Positions 1-5,967 of a DNA stretch of 10,055 nucleotides are shown here, piece after piece. Origin of the DNA: Desulforamulus profundi. Lineage in GTDB: Bacteria > Bacillota_B > Desulfotomaculia > Desulfotomaculales > Desulfotomaculaceae. The stretch's first letter is position 1. Each line of letters opens with the position of its first letter. The notes below the pieces were generated by a model. It did no database searches. It worked only from the letters and a program-made list of their open reading frames with translations, and had not been told where the DNA came from. The translations under genes were made by a program, and so were the position numbers. The stretch is taken from NCBI RefSeq assembly GCF_002607855.1, contig NZ_AWQQ01000031.1, forward strand, positions 1 through 10,055. Direction: 5' to 3'.

Positions 1-246
1 GATGTTGTTAAAACCGGTACCGGCTTCACAGATGAGTTTCACTGAGGGAGGGAACTGCGCAATCAAATCCCTGCCCACTGGCAATTCTTTGGTTATGACG
101 ATATCCTGGTTTTGCACCCTGGCCGGTATCTCCTGGTCGGTGCTGGCATCGTATTTGGTAACCGTGGTAAGTTTTTCGATGGGTGACAGATCCAGCCGAC
201 GGTCAAAATCCAGCCTTTCTAAATTAAGAAATACAGTGTTTGGCAT
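1..246 (-). CDS. D-isomer-specific 2-hydroxyacid dehydrogenase, N-terminal 82 residues (cut by window edge)
   Basis: The minus strand opens with ATG at 246-244, preceded by GGAGGT (256-251) at a short spacing, and stays open for 82 codons to the window edge. The protein begins MPNTVFLNLERLDFD and contains QDIVITKELPVG and KLICEAGTGFNNI. This pattern is typical of the N-terminal substrate-binding half of NAD-dependent D-2-hydroxyacid dehydrogenases (the glycerate/lactate/phosphoglycerate dehydrogenase superfamily), where the EAGTGxNNI segment comes just before the hinge to the Rossmann domain. The NAD-binding GxGxxG motif and the catalytic Arg, Glu and His would lie beyond the edge and cannot be checked, so the substrate is unknown. 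The enzyme is expected to be cytosolic. It has its own promoter (288-296) and is transcribed away from the mobile region. Confidence 0.85.
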   Translation of the reverse strand, partial: MPNTVFLNLERLDFDRRLDLSPIEKLTTVTKYDASTDQEIPARVQNQDIVITKELPVGRDLIAQFPPSVKLICEAGTGFNNI

Positions 247-287
247 AGAGACCTCCTAACCCTTTGTTTTACTTGAAGTTTATTGAC

Positions 288-296
288 ATTATACCA
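288..296 (-). promoter_or_regulatory. Extended -10 promoter of the 2-hydroxyacid dehydrogenase gene
   Basis: On the minus strand the sequence TGGTATAAT is a perfect TGnTATAAT extended -10 element (TATAAT complements 293-288). No good -35 hexamer lies at the usual distance, which fits an extended -10 promoter. It sits about 42 bases upstream of the start codon at 246, leaving a leader of roughly 35 bases that carries GGAGGT. Confidence 0.6.
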
Positions 297-414
297 CTAT
301 TCATCTAGGTCATTGCACATGAACTGCTGCACTTAAAAATACCCAACCACGGGCCGTTGTTTAAGGCGATGCTTAAGGGGTATTTGTGGAAGTATAGAGG
401 GGAGGCCAAATAGA

Positions 415-876
415 GTGATGGGAAAGGGACGCAAAGAACGCAGCCTTCCTCTGTGGAAAACGACCAAACATTACCTGGAGGCATTCCTGAAAGAAACAGA
501 GATACACGAAGACAATTACGTGTTCACGAGTCGGCAAGGGAAACAACTCACGCGTTCCGGGGTGACCTACCGCCTAGCGTACTTGGTGAAAACCGCTTCA
601 AAGAGTTGCCCGTCGTTACGGCAGAAGCGCATCACTCCGCATGTGCTGCGATATACAACGGCAATGCATTTGTTGGAGGCTGGGGTGGACATTTCAACCA
701 TTGCTATCTGGCTGGGCCACGAAAGCATCGAAACTACTCATAAATACATGGTAGCCGATTTACGTTTAAAGGAGCAGGCGTTGGCGCAGACAAAGGAGCC
801 TCAAACATTGAGATTTCGTTATCAGCCACCATCCTACATTCTCAGTTTTCCTGATTACTGTGATCTTTTATGCTGA
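415..876 (+). pseudogene. Tyrosine recombinase/integrase, C-terminal catalytic fragment
   Basis: The 153-codon frame matches the catalytic C-terminal half of a tyrosine recombinase of the kind carried by transposons and integrative elements. Visible motifs are the beta-hairpin lysine region GKGRKER (residues 3-9), box II HVLR (H76, R79), LGHES (H102) and the nucleophile Tyr111 in THKYMVAD. The core-binding domain and the first catalytic arginine (box I), which should precede GKGRKER, are absent. The same frame has a stop at 334-336, and a second open stretch at 309-410 ends at TAG 411-413, so the N-terminal half is lost or scrambled. The last residues (YILSFPDYCDLLC) do not resemble the usual end of this family and may follow a small indel. 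A GTG at 415 or ATG at 418 lacks a convincing ribosome binding site. This is probably a dead remnant of an element once inserted here. An uncertain point is whether a fragment with most catalytic residues is still made. Confidence 0.75.
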
Positions 877-943
877 CATACTGTTCCTTGTCACGGGGCT
901 GATTTTCTTGGTCTCCCTTTTCTCTTTATGGAGGTGATATATA

Positions 944-1120
944 GTGGAAGAACTTTTTAAGTTAGCATCAAACTATGGCTTACCAATGGTGGTAGCGGGG
1001 TATTTGCTGTTACGGCTGGAGCCTACGATCAGGGATCTGCAAAAGAGTATCAATTTGCTGAGTATTATTATCGCCAAGCAAAGCAACATGGATATTCAGG
1101 AAATGAACGAACTGATTAAT
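944..1120 (+). CDS. yvrJ: YvrJ-family small membrane protein, exon 1 (interrupted by group II intron)
   Basis: The frame starts at GTG 944, preceded by a strong GGAGGTGAT (930-938). It encodes MEELFKLASNYGLPMVVAGY, then LLLRLEPTIRDL and a short amphipathic tail. An N-terminal (S/N)xGxPxVVAxYLLxRxE pattern followed by a helix is the signature of the YvrJ family: tiny single-membrane-helix proteins of unknown function found in spore formers. The group II intron begins directly after codon 59 (AAT, 1118-1120). If the intron is removed, translation continues AAG TTG TAG at 3832-3840, giving a 61-residue protein ending NELINKL. Without splicing the frame runs into the intron and stops at 1151-1153, giving 69 residues ending VRVVPIQPKQ. 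Both products keep the membrane helix. The family call rests on remembered patterns, not on a search. Confidence 0.7.
1108..1120 (+). other. Intron-binding sites IBS2 and IBS1 in exon 1
   Basis: CGAACT (1108-1113) and GATTAAT (1114-1120) lie directly upstream of the intron start GTGCG. They can pair with AGTTCG at 1423-1428 (candidate EBS2, 6 pairs) and with ATTAATT at 1486-1492 (candidate EBS1, 7 pairs including one G-U). The U at 1485, just before EBS1, can pair with the first 3' exon base A3832, as in the delta-delta' contact of group IIA introns. A weaker alternative for EBS2 is AGTTC at 1278-1282. Confidence 0.5.
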
Positions 1121-1422
1121 GTGCGCGTTGTTCCTATACAACCTAAGCAGTAATGCTTAATAAAAATAGGTATCAGATGTAAATCTGATGAATTGTGTTT
1201 CTGAATCATCGGGTGAAATTCCCGAATGCGTCGAAGGTTGGCGACGTAGAAAGGCTAATACTCCGACGTGCCTTGATAGTTCAATAGTGACAGCGATTCA
1301 GGGTACGAAGCTCGGTGAAGGCGACGAAAACCAGACCTGAGAAGCGGTTAGGGAAATAGTCGGGCCACCATAAAACGACCATGCTGACTTACCATAGAAA
1401 CCTGCGTTTGTACGGCTCGAAA

Positions 1423-1492
1423 AGTTCGAGTAAGGAAAATGAACCTTACTACACCCAAAGGGTGCGAAGAAACGGTCAATGTATTATTAATT
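1423..1492 (+). other. Candidate exon-binding sites EBS2 (1423-1428) and EBS1 (1486-1492) in domain I
   Basis: AGTTCG at 1423-1428 is the reverse complement of CGAACT in exon 1. ATTAATT at 1486-1492 pairs with GATTAAT at the exon end. Their order and their separation of about 60 nt fit the EBS2-then-EBS1 arrangement in group II domain I. The pairing is read by eye. No folding was done, and part of EBS2 could also form a local CTCGA/TCGAG stem. Confidence 0.45.
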
Positions 1493-1830
1493 ACAAAGAC
1501 TGACGTTTTCCGTAATGGAAACGTACCTCGTCCTCCAACCATGGACAAAGGCTTTCTTCCGGGTCATAGCAGGCGGCTAAAGTCGTATATAAGGTTAAGA
1601 AACACGATACAACGGAACCCTGCAAGATTGAGCTAATTGAGGTAATGAAATCTAACCGTGTAGGAAATGGCCGGTGAATGTGGGGGACAGCAGCCCGTAG
1701 TAGCAATGAAACGTCTAATCAACGTGGAGTAAAGGGGCATAGTCAAACAATAGACGGTATTATGATTGAGCCTGACTGGGAAGCCGTTGTGCACACCTGG
1801 CTAACCCTATGACATCTTCCGAAAGGAGTG

Positions 1831-3717
1831 ATGCCATTGGCTCACGAATCAGTCTACCCGAAACTGGAATCTGAATCAAACCTACGTTCCATCCTGGATT
1901 ATCTATACACAACAACTAAGCAGGTTATTGATAAAAGCCAATTGCCCAAATTCAAAAACCTGCTGGAAATAGCAAAATCCGAAATAACAATCATCACTGC
2001 CATACACAATATTAAATCCAACCACGGCAGTAAAACAGCGGGAACCGATGGCGTTATCATACCAGACATATTAGAGCAACAATATCCAGAAGTCATTACA
2101 ATGGTCAAAAATGCACTTGATAACTACAACCCATACTTACTTAGAAGAGTGTGGATACCCAAACCAGGAAAAGACGAAAAAAGACCATTAGGCATACCTG
2201 CGGTCATTGATAGAATTGTCCAAGAAATCCTGCGCATAATCATTGAACCAATCATGGAAGCACAATTCTTCAAACACTCATATGGTTTCCGACCTATGAG
2301 AGATGCACACATGGCACTAGTAAGAACAACAGATATATGCCACAAAACAGGATATCACTGGATAATTGAAGGAGACATTAAAGGCTGTTTCGATAATATT
2401 AATCATACCAAACTAATAAAACAACTTTGGCACATGGGCATTCATGACAGAAGAATACTTATAATAATTAAGAAAATGCTCAAAGTCGGAGTATTAGACG
2501 AACTAAAAACTACAGAATTAGGCACACCACAAGGCGGAATTATTTCACCACTATTAGCCAATGTCTACCTTCATAAACTTGACCAATGGATAATACGAGA
2601 ATGGGAAGAAAAGAAAACAAAATTCAAATACTCCAACACCACTAACAGAAATATTGCACTAAAGAAGACAAATCTCAAACCCGCCTATCTCGTAAGATAT
2701 GCCGATGACTGGATACTAATAACAAACACCAAAGCCAACGCCGAAAAGTGGAAAAAACGCATTGAAAAATACTTAGATACAAAGCTTAAATTGAAATTAA
2801 GTCCAGAAAAAACAGTAATAACAAACATCAGAAAAAGCCCTATCCACTTTTTAGGATTCCGCTACAAACAAATACCAGGTAAATCCAGAACAGGATGGAT
2901 ACCTTGCACCAGACCAGACAACAAACGTTTAAAAGCAAAAATTGAAGAATTAAGAAAACGTATTAAGAAATTACGCAAACTTAATGGTAAGGAACTAATA
3001 CACCAAATTAATATAATAAACAGCGCCATTACCGGAATAGGCAACTACTACAAGCCGGCAACTATGGTAAACGTAGAATTAAGTAAATATGCTGATTCCC
3101 TAAAATATACAGCATACAAAGCACTTAAATCAAAAAATGCCCAATGGACTCCAGCCAATGTGGTAAATAACCTAATCAATAGACATACAGAATATACAAC
3201 ACAAATTCCAGCTATTAAACACAATGGACTAATAATTGGAGTAACCAGCCTAGGATTCGTCAAATGGGAAAAAGCATATCTCAAAAACCCAATAGAAACA
3301 CCATACACACCGGAAGGTAGAAACGCCTATTATGAACGCACAACAAAGAAACAACCACTGCCCAGAGACGACATAACAATGAGCCTAACACTATCTGAAC
3401 TAATAGCCAAGGGATTAACCGACCCAAAATACAACTTTGAATACCTAATGAACAGAGCCTATACGTTCAACCGGGATAAAAGAAAATGCAAGATATGCGG
3501 TAAACCAATACTAGGATATGAACTTGAAACGCATCATATAAATCCTAATTTACCGCTAGACCAAGTCAATAAAGTGCCAAATCTTGCATCCGTCCATAAA
3601 TGGTGCCATGACTTAATCCATAGCACAAAAGACGTTTCATGTCCGGTCGACAAGAAAACCTATAATAAGATTCTCAAGTTTAGGAATAAGTTCAATCAGA
3701 AACCAGAAAGTGTTTGA
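1831..3717 (+). CDS. ltrA: Group II intron reverse transcriptase/maturase with HNH endonuclease domain
   Basis: This intron-encoded protein of about 628 residues helps the intron RNA fold and splice. It also copies the intron into new DNA sites as a ribonucleoprotein. Domains in order are the RT fingers and palm, with TAGTDGV, RRVWIPKPGKDEKRPLGIP, YGFRPMRDAH, EGDIKGCFDN (Asp182, Asp188), GTPQGGIISPLLAN and the catalytic YADD (Tyr290-Asp293). Then come the maturase/thumb (X) region and a C-terminal HNH nuclease with CKIC (Cys553, Cys556), ETHHINP (His568, His569) and HKWCHDLIH (His589, Cys592, His593). All catalytic residues I can place are present and no frameshift is seen. Starts at GTG 1828 and ATG 1831 overlap or crowd the AAAGGAG at 1822-1828. 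TTG 1837 would have better spacing and may be the true start. Codon use favours A-ending codons, unlike neighbouring genes. Confidence 0.95.
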   Translation: MPLAHESVYPKLESESNLRSILDYLYTTTKQVIDKSQLPKFKNLLEIAKSEITIITAIHNIKSNHGSKTAGTDGVIIPDILEQQYPEVITMVKNALDNYNPYLLRRVWIPKPGKDEKRPLGIPAVIDRIVQEILRIIIEPIMEAQFFKHSYGFRPMRDAHMALVRTTDICHKTGYHWIIEGDIKGCFDNINHTKLIKQLWHMGIHDRRILIIIKKMLKVGVLDELKTTELGTPQGGIISPLLANVYLHKLDQWIIREWEEKKTKFKYSNTTNRNIALKKTNLKPAYLVRYADDWILITNTKANAEKWKKRIEKYLDTKLKLKLSPEKTVITNIRKSPIHFLGFRYKQIPGKSRTGWIPCTRPDNKRLKAKIEELRKRIKKLRKLNGKELIHQINIINSAITGIGNYYKPATMVNVELSKYADSLKYTAYKALKSKNAQWTPANVVNNLINRHTEYTTQIPAIKHNGLIIGVTSLGFVKWEKAYLKNPIETPYTPEGRNAYYERTTKKQPLPRDDITMSLTLSELIAKGLTDPKYNFEYLMNRAYTFNRDKRKCKICGKPILGYELETHHINPNLPLDQVNKVPNLASVHKWCHDLIHSTKDVSCPVDKKTYNKILKFRNKFNQKPESV

Positions 3718-3721
3718 TGGA

Positions 3722-3755
3722 ACGCCGTGTGCGGTGAAAGTCGCACGCACGGTGT
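3722..3755 (+). ncRNA. Group II intron domain V
   Basis: This 34-nt catalytic hairpin has a GAAA tetraloop within GGTGAAAGTC and long complementary arms (CCGTGTGCG with CGCACGCACGG). A CGC triad stands at 3723-3725 in the position of the AGC/CGC metal-binding triad. It begins 4 nt after the maturase stop codon. Confidence 0.9.
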
Positions 3756-3758
3756 GAA

Positions 3759-3831
3759 GTGGGGGAAAATAGCTCCGAACGGTATTATCCCTCTAGGATA
3801 ATATGCGAGGATGTCTATTACCTATCACTAT
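3759..3831 (+). ncRNA. Group II intron domain VI and 3' splice site
   Basis: The 5' arm GTGGGG pairs with CCTATCAC at the end, leaving A3824 unpaired. An inner AUAG/CUAU helix and a tip hairpin (GTATTATCC with GGATAATAT around 3782-3803) complete the domain. A3824 is the likely branch point, and the intron ends 7 nt later at 3831. Confidence 0.7.
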
Positions 3832-3840
3832 AAGTTGTAG
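3832..3840 (+). CDS. yvrJ: YvrJ exon 2: last two codons and stop
   Basis: AAG TTG TAG directly follows the intron end and is in frame with exon 1 (944-1120), adding Lys-Leu-stop. The exon is only nine bases, so an in-frame stop here could be chance. An alternative is that this 3' flank belongs to the permease remnant starting at 3840. Confidence 0.5.
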   Translation, partial: KL

Positions 3841-4047
3841 CGGAAATTCCTATTATTCAGTTCCTAATGAACTTCAGCTTGGGTATTGAACCAGCGGCAG
3901 CATTATACATGACTCTGCCAGACATTAACGTTCCTTCAATTTTTAATGTTAAAACGCTATATCCCAAGAAAGGTGCTGGCTATGGTGTTTGTTGCGGTGG
4001 TGGCAGCAGGAATTGTTAGAGGTCTGTTGGCCAGATGGTTCTTTTAA
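3840..4047 (+). pseudogene. Permease C-terminal fragment (PF03773/YraQ-like), frameshifted
   Basis: A frame without a start codon reads AEIPIIQFLMNFSLGIEPAA, then LYMTLPDINVPSIFNVKTLY. After one extra A in the AAA run at 3969-3971 it continues in the next frame as PKKVLAMVFVAVVAAG and ends RWFF-stop at 4045-4047. The pattern xEIPIIQ, GxxPAxAL, LPxxxxPSxxxVK and a last hydrophobic helix matches, from memory, the C-terminal end of YraQ/DUF318-type membrane permeases. These are usually well over 300 residues, and only about 69 remain. The fragment begins within about 8 nt of the intron 3' end. Both the missing N-terminus and the frameshift mark it as dead. The family call is moderate, and another multi-pass transporter is possible. 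Confidence 0.5.
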
Positions 4048-4122
4048 TAGAATTGTTGAAAGATAAAGGGTTTCTTAGGCATGTCCAGTTCCCACCAGGA
4101 TGAGAAAGAATTGTATAAAATT

Positions 4123-4171
4123 AACCTCCCCTGCAAATTTTTCTTGATTATCATGGAAGGGGAGGTTTTTT
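4123..4171 (+). terminator. Rho-independent terminator-like hairpin
   Basis: AACCTCCCCT (4123-4132) pairs perfectly with AGGGGAGGTT (4158-4167) across a 25-nt AT-rich loop, and a run of six T follows. It would end transcription from the yvrJ/permease remnant side. Its right arm contains GGGGAGG, which also looks like the ribosome binding site of the decayed lipoprotein gene next to it. Confidence 0.65.
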
Positions 4172-4173
4172 CT

Positions 4174-4334
4174 TTGTCAGTCTTAAAAGTTTAGCTTTTG
4201 TTTTGATTATTATATCTTTACTCTCTTTACTCGTAGCCGTCGTGGTTGGCTGCGCTAAGAATGACCCCAAACCCAGGAGAAGAAGCAAGAAAGTGAGCCG
4301 CTTAAGAATACCGCCGCCATTTCCTACTTATTAA
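4174..4334 (+). pseudogene. Decayed small lipoprotein gene
   Basis: A TTG at 4174 lies 8 nt after GGGGAGG, but its own frame stops after six codons. One base away, the frame encodes LAFVLIIISLLSLLVAVVVG followed by Cys (4251-4253) and AKNDPKP. This is a typical type II (lipoprotein) signal peptide with a lipobox ending in GC. Restoring one A in the AAAA run at 4185-4188 joins the start to this signal peptide. A second shift near 4270 would replace the basic tail with a frame reading EKKQESEPLKNTAAISYL. As it stands, the open frame stops at 4332-4334. The mature part is too short and degraded to assign a function. I read it as a broken gene for a secreted, membrane-anchored small protein. Confidence 0.4.
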
Positions 4335-4357
4335 CACTGTGATCAGAAAAATAAATC

Positions 4358-4564
4358 CTAATCTTTTTTGTCATCAGAATTAGCCAGGTCATTGGAATTT
4401 TTTGACTTTAGTATCTGAGGGGTGAATTCGGCAGTGTTCCTAAGGGCGTTTTTTACACCGGAGTTGACTGCCCAGTAAACCACCAAACCCAGGAGCGCCA
4501 GGGGAATCAACATCATGAGGATCCCACCAAACCAACCCATTCCATAGCCATACATCATTGGCAT
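4358..4564 (-). CDS. Small Met/Gly-rich single-helix membrane protein
   Basis: This is a 68-residue protein starting at ATG 4564-4562 with AAGGAGG about 9 nt upstream, and ending at TAG 4360-4358. The N-terminus MPMMYGYGMGWFGG is rich in Met, Tyr, Trp and Gly. One hydrophobic helix follows (ILMMLIPLALLGLVVYWAV), then a polar tail ending NSDDKKD. Short proteins with MMGYGMGWF-like starts often accompany copper/silver transporters or carry a SHOCT-like tail in Firmicutes. Here no SHOCT motif (typically ending LxxRLARGEI) is visible. The next gene remnant on the right is a CopA-type ATPase, which fits a metal-related role, but that is only context. The gene looks intact. Confidence 0.6.
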   Translation of the reverse strand: MPMMYGYGMGWFGGILMMLIPLALLGLVVYWAVNSGVKNALRNTAEFTPQILKSKNSNDLANSDDKKD

Positions 4565-4647
4565 CCTACATTTCCTCCTTCAGTTTATTTTAATTATTTT
4601 TCCCTGGAGGTAGTGTCTTTAGTAACAGGTCTGGCGATATTTTCATA

Positions 4648-4662
4648 AGTTTGGGCCAAACT
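4648..4662. promoter_or_regulatory. 15-nt near-perfect palindrome, possible operator
   Basis: AGTTTGG G CCAAACT has seven-base arms around a single central base. It lies in the 125-base gap between the divergent small membrane protein gene and the CopA remnant, a place where a metal-responsive repressor site could sit. No repressor gene is in the window, so its role is open. The rest of the gap (4565-4689) holds no convincing gene. Confidence 0.25.
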
Positions 4663-4689
4663 AACTAAATACAGGTTAGGTAACTTTAG

Positions 4690-5028
4690 GCAACAAAGGG
4701 AGGCGAACACCTGGAAAAAGCCCATGCTTTAAATGCAATTGTTTTGGACAAGACAGGCACCGGCGATTTAGGCTTTGCCATCGGTACAGGTACCGATGTA
4801 GCAATGGAAGCTGCCGACATTACCTTGATGCGAGGGGATCTGAGAGGAGTCGCCGCCAGCATCAAGTTGAGCCGGGCGACCATGCGGAACATCAAACAAA
4901 ATCTGTTCTGGGCCTTAATTTATAATACACTGGGCATTCCGGTGGTTACCAATGCCCTGAGATTACGCTTTGATCCATACAGGGACTTCCGTAGAGAAGG
5001 AAAGATTTCTTACCGGTTGGTACCATAA
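4690..5028 (+). pseudogene. CopA-type P-type ATPase, two internal deletions
   Basis: The frame reads [22 protein letters not shown], which contains the phosphorylation loop with the phosphorylated Asp. It then jumps straight to [39 protein letters not shown] and TLGIPV, and jumps again to VVTNALRL. In an intact copper-exporting P1B ATPase about 200 residues of P- and N-domain separate DKTGT from [14 protein letters not shown], including the MVGDGINDAPAL hinge. About 25 residues of the last membrane helices separate GIPV from the VVxNALRL end. Everything before KGGEHLE, including the CPC metal site, is also missing; a stop lies at 4687-4689. Both deletions are in frame, leaving about 112 codons of a normal 750-800. 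No activity can be expected. Sequence of the retained parts is otherwise well conserved, so the deletions are probably recent. Confidence 0.85.
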
Positions 5029-5080
5029 CCGGCGCGACGTCCGGAATAATAACATAAACCTTGTCCAAGGAGGGAATGAT

Positions 5081-5183
5081 ATGGAATTTCTGGAAGATTC
5101 ACTCTTAGCCATCGCATTGACTGGCAGGATTTGCCTTTGCCGGATGGTATTTTGCACGAAGGAGAAACAGAATAAAGGAATAA
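5081..5183 (+). pseudogene. Single-helix small membrane protein gene, apparent +1 frameshift
   Basis: An excellent AAGGAGGG (5067-5074) precedes ATG 5081. The frame begins MEFLEDSLLAIALTG. If one A near 5125 is ignored, it continues GFAFAGWYFARRRNRIKE and stops at 5181-5183. That makes a typical 33-residue protein with one membrane helix and a basic cytoplasmic tail. As written, the frame instead runs to 5203 with a Cys-rich, unlikely C-terminus (RICLCRMVFCTKEK). The size and position after a CopA gene recall small CcoS/FixS-like or transporter-associated proteins, but I do not recognise a family. It is either a recently broken gene or a single-base error. Confidence 0.45.
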
Positions 5184-5194
5184 CAAGATGTTAT

Positions 5195-5221
5195 AAAGGA
5201 TAGGTGGTTAACCTATCCTTT
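5195..5221. terminator. Strong inverted repeat between convergent genes
   Basis: AAAGGATAGGT and ACCTATCCTTT are perfect 11-base arms around a 5-base loop. It lies between the plus-strand small ORF and the minus-strand secreted protein, so it could end both transcripts. Neither side has a long T run (TTT on both), which weakens the call as an intrinsic terminator. Confidence 0.5.
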
Positions 5222-5244
5222 ACAACAGTTTTAATTAGTTAGAA

Positions 5245-5886
5245 TTAATGGGTATGTTCACTTTCAACGGTTGAAACGGTATCCGCATTTTCGGTATCGG
5301 TTGTGTTTGTATCATCAGGAGTTGTAGTGCCCTCATCGTGGGAGGTATCTCCTTCGGTTGTCTGGTTTTCACTAGCTGGTTGAAGCAATTGTATTACCAA
5401 GAAAGCCTCACCAGCCTTGTTTTTAATAACAGTTAACGGAGCACCTGCTACCAGGCTAGAAGCATCGGTCTTTTCTCCGTTAACCAGGATGATGGTGTTT
5501 TCAGTCAGTAAAATTTCTGCGGCATTATCGCCTGTACCTATCATCAGTACTTGTTGCCCATCTTCAGTTGTTTCTACCCCGTGAAGAGTGTCAGTGACAA
5601 CCTGTTTTTTATGCTGCTCTTTCTTTTCAGCCATAGCTTCTTTCTTAGCTTTCATTTCTTCTTTTTTGCTAGCCATAGCTTCTTTTTTGGCCGTCATATC
5701 TGCTTTCTTGCTTGACATGGCTTCTTTAGCTTCAGAACTGCATTTTTGGGCCTGGGTACTACCAGGCTTTTTGCTATGGTCGCTAGGCCCTTTTCCTTCC
5801 ATTGGAGCTGCGCTGGCAAATGCTCCTCCTACCAAAAGACTGCTAGCTACTGTGAGAGTTATAATACCAGTTCTTAATTTTTTCAT
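5245..5886 (-). CDS. Secreted protein with Met/Lys heptad repeats and acidic Thr-rich tail
   Basis: This is a 213-residue exported protein. ATG 5886 is chosen because AAGGAGTG sits 8 nt upstream; an earlier in-frame GTG at 5895 overlaps that site. Residues 1-27 form a signal peptide (MKKLRTG, then a hydrophobic run, with likely cleavage after AFASA). Residues 56-90 are five uninterrupted heptads of the form xMxxKKE, predicted to be a highly charged helix or coiled coil. Residues 95-170 form a compact region with alternating hydrophobic residues (GVETTEDGQQVLMIGTG and ILLTENTIILVNGEKT), possibly a small beta domain of the DUF5666/OB-like type. Residues 171-213 are a Thr/Asp/Glu-rich tail ending ESEHTH. 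I do not recognise a named family. It is probably extracellular or wall-associated. The regular Met spacing invites a metal-binding idea, which is speculation. Confidence 0.75.
   Translation of the reverse strand: MKKLRTGIITLTVASSLLVGGAFASAAPMEGKGPSDHSKKPGSTQAQKCSSEAKEAMSSKKADMTAKKEAMASKKEEMKAKKEAMAEKKEQHKKQVVTDTLHGVETTEDGQQVLMIGTGDNAAEILLTENTIILVNGEKTDASSLVAGAPLTVIKNKAGEAFLVIQLLQPASENQTTEGDTSHDEGTTTPDDTNTTDTENADTVSTVESEHTH
5617..5721 (-). repeat. Five tandem 21-bp units encoding heptads
   Basis: The five units encode AMSSKKA, DMTAKKE, AMASKKE, EMKAKKE and AMAEKKE. Alternate units resemble each other more at the DNA level (GCTATGGC...AAGAAA pattern), suggesting duplication of a 42-bp pair. 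The array lies in the secreted protein gene. Confidence 0.7.
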
Positions 5887-5949
5887 CAAAAACACTCCTT
5901 TTTTGAATTATGTTTACTTGCAAGATTCTAGCTGTTTTATGAGGTTTGT

Positions 5950-5967
5950 CTAAGGGAGATTGACCAT
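5950..5967 (-). other. Possible five-codon leader ORF upstream of the heptad protein gene
   Basis: ATGGTCAATCTCCCTTAG encodes Met-Val-Asn-Leu-Pro-stop and is preceded by AAAAGGAGTGGTGATT, a good ribosome binding site. It lies 63 bases upstream of the start at 5886. The remaining gap (5887-6128) is AT-rich and shows no other gene I can support. Confidence 0.25.

Larger units (their letters stand above)
1121..3831 (+). mobile_element. Full-length group II intron with ORF in domain IV
   Basis: This is a self-splicing ribozyme and retroelement of about 2.7 kb. The 5' end is GTGCG (1121-1125), the group II consensus. Domains I-III occupy about 1121-1800 and form a gene-free, structured RNA region. 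Domain IV carries the reverse transcriptase/maturase gene. Domain V (3722-3755) has the expected hairpin with a GAAA loop. Domain VI follows and ends ...CTATCACTAT at 3831, with A3824 positioned as the bulged branch-point adenosine 7 nt before the 3' end. The 3' terminal AT fits the AY rule. Joining 1120 to 3832 keeps the yvrJ frame open to a stop codon. The intron is clearly more AT- and A-rich than its surroundings, consistent with transfer. The ribozyme and protein both look intact, so it may still be able to splice and move. Confidence 0.88.

Noticed and set aside
2..259. Open plus-strand frame of 85 codons at the left edge
   Set aside because: It is the shadow of the minus-strand 2-hydroxyacid dehydrogenase, which has a good start, ribosome binding site, promoter and recognisable sequence.
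453..743. Plus-strand 96-codon frame overlapping the recombinase
   Set aside because: It lies in another frame of the recombinase catalytic domain and has no family resemblance or ribosome binding site.
1348..1706. Short frames on both strands in the intron's 5' part
   Set aside because: This is structured ribozyme RNA (domains I-III); the frames have no starts or motifs of real genes.
5617..5721. CRISPR-like or regulatory tandem repeat
   Set aside because: The 21-bp units are contiguous without spacers and keep the protein frame, so they are coding heptads.
5588..5953. Plus-strand 121-codon hydrophobic frame
   Set aside because: It is the antisense of the Lys/Met heptad region, which reads as Phe/Ser/Ala-rich sequence on the other strand.
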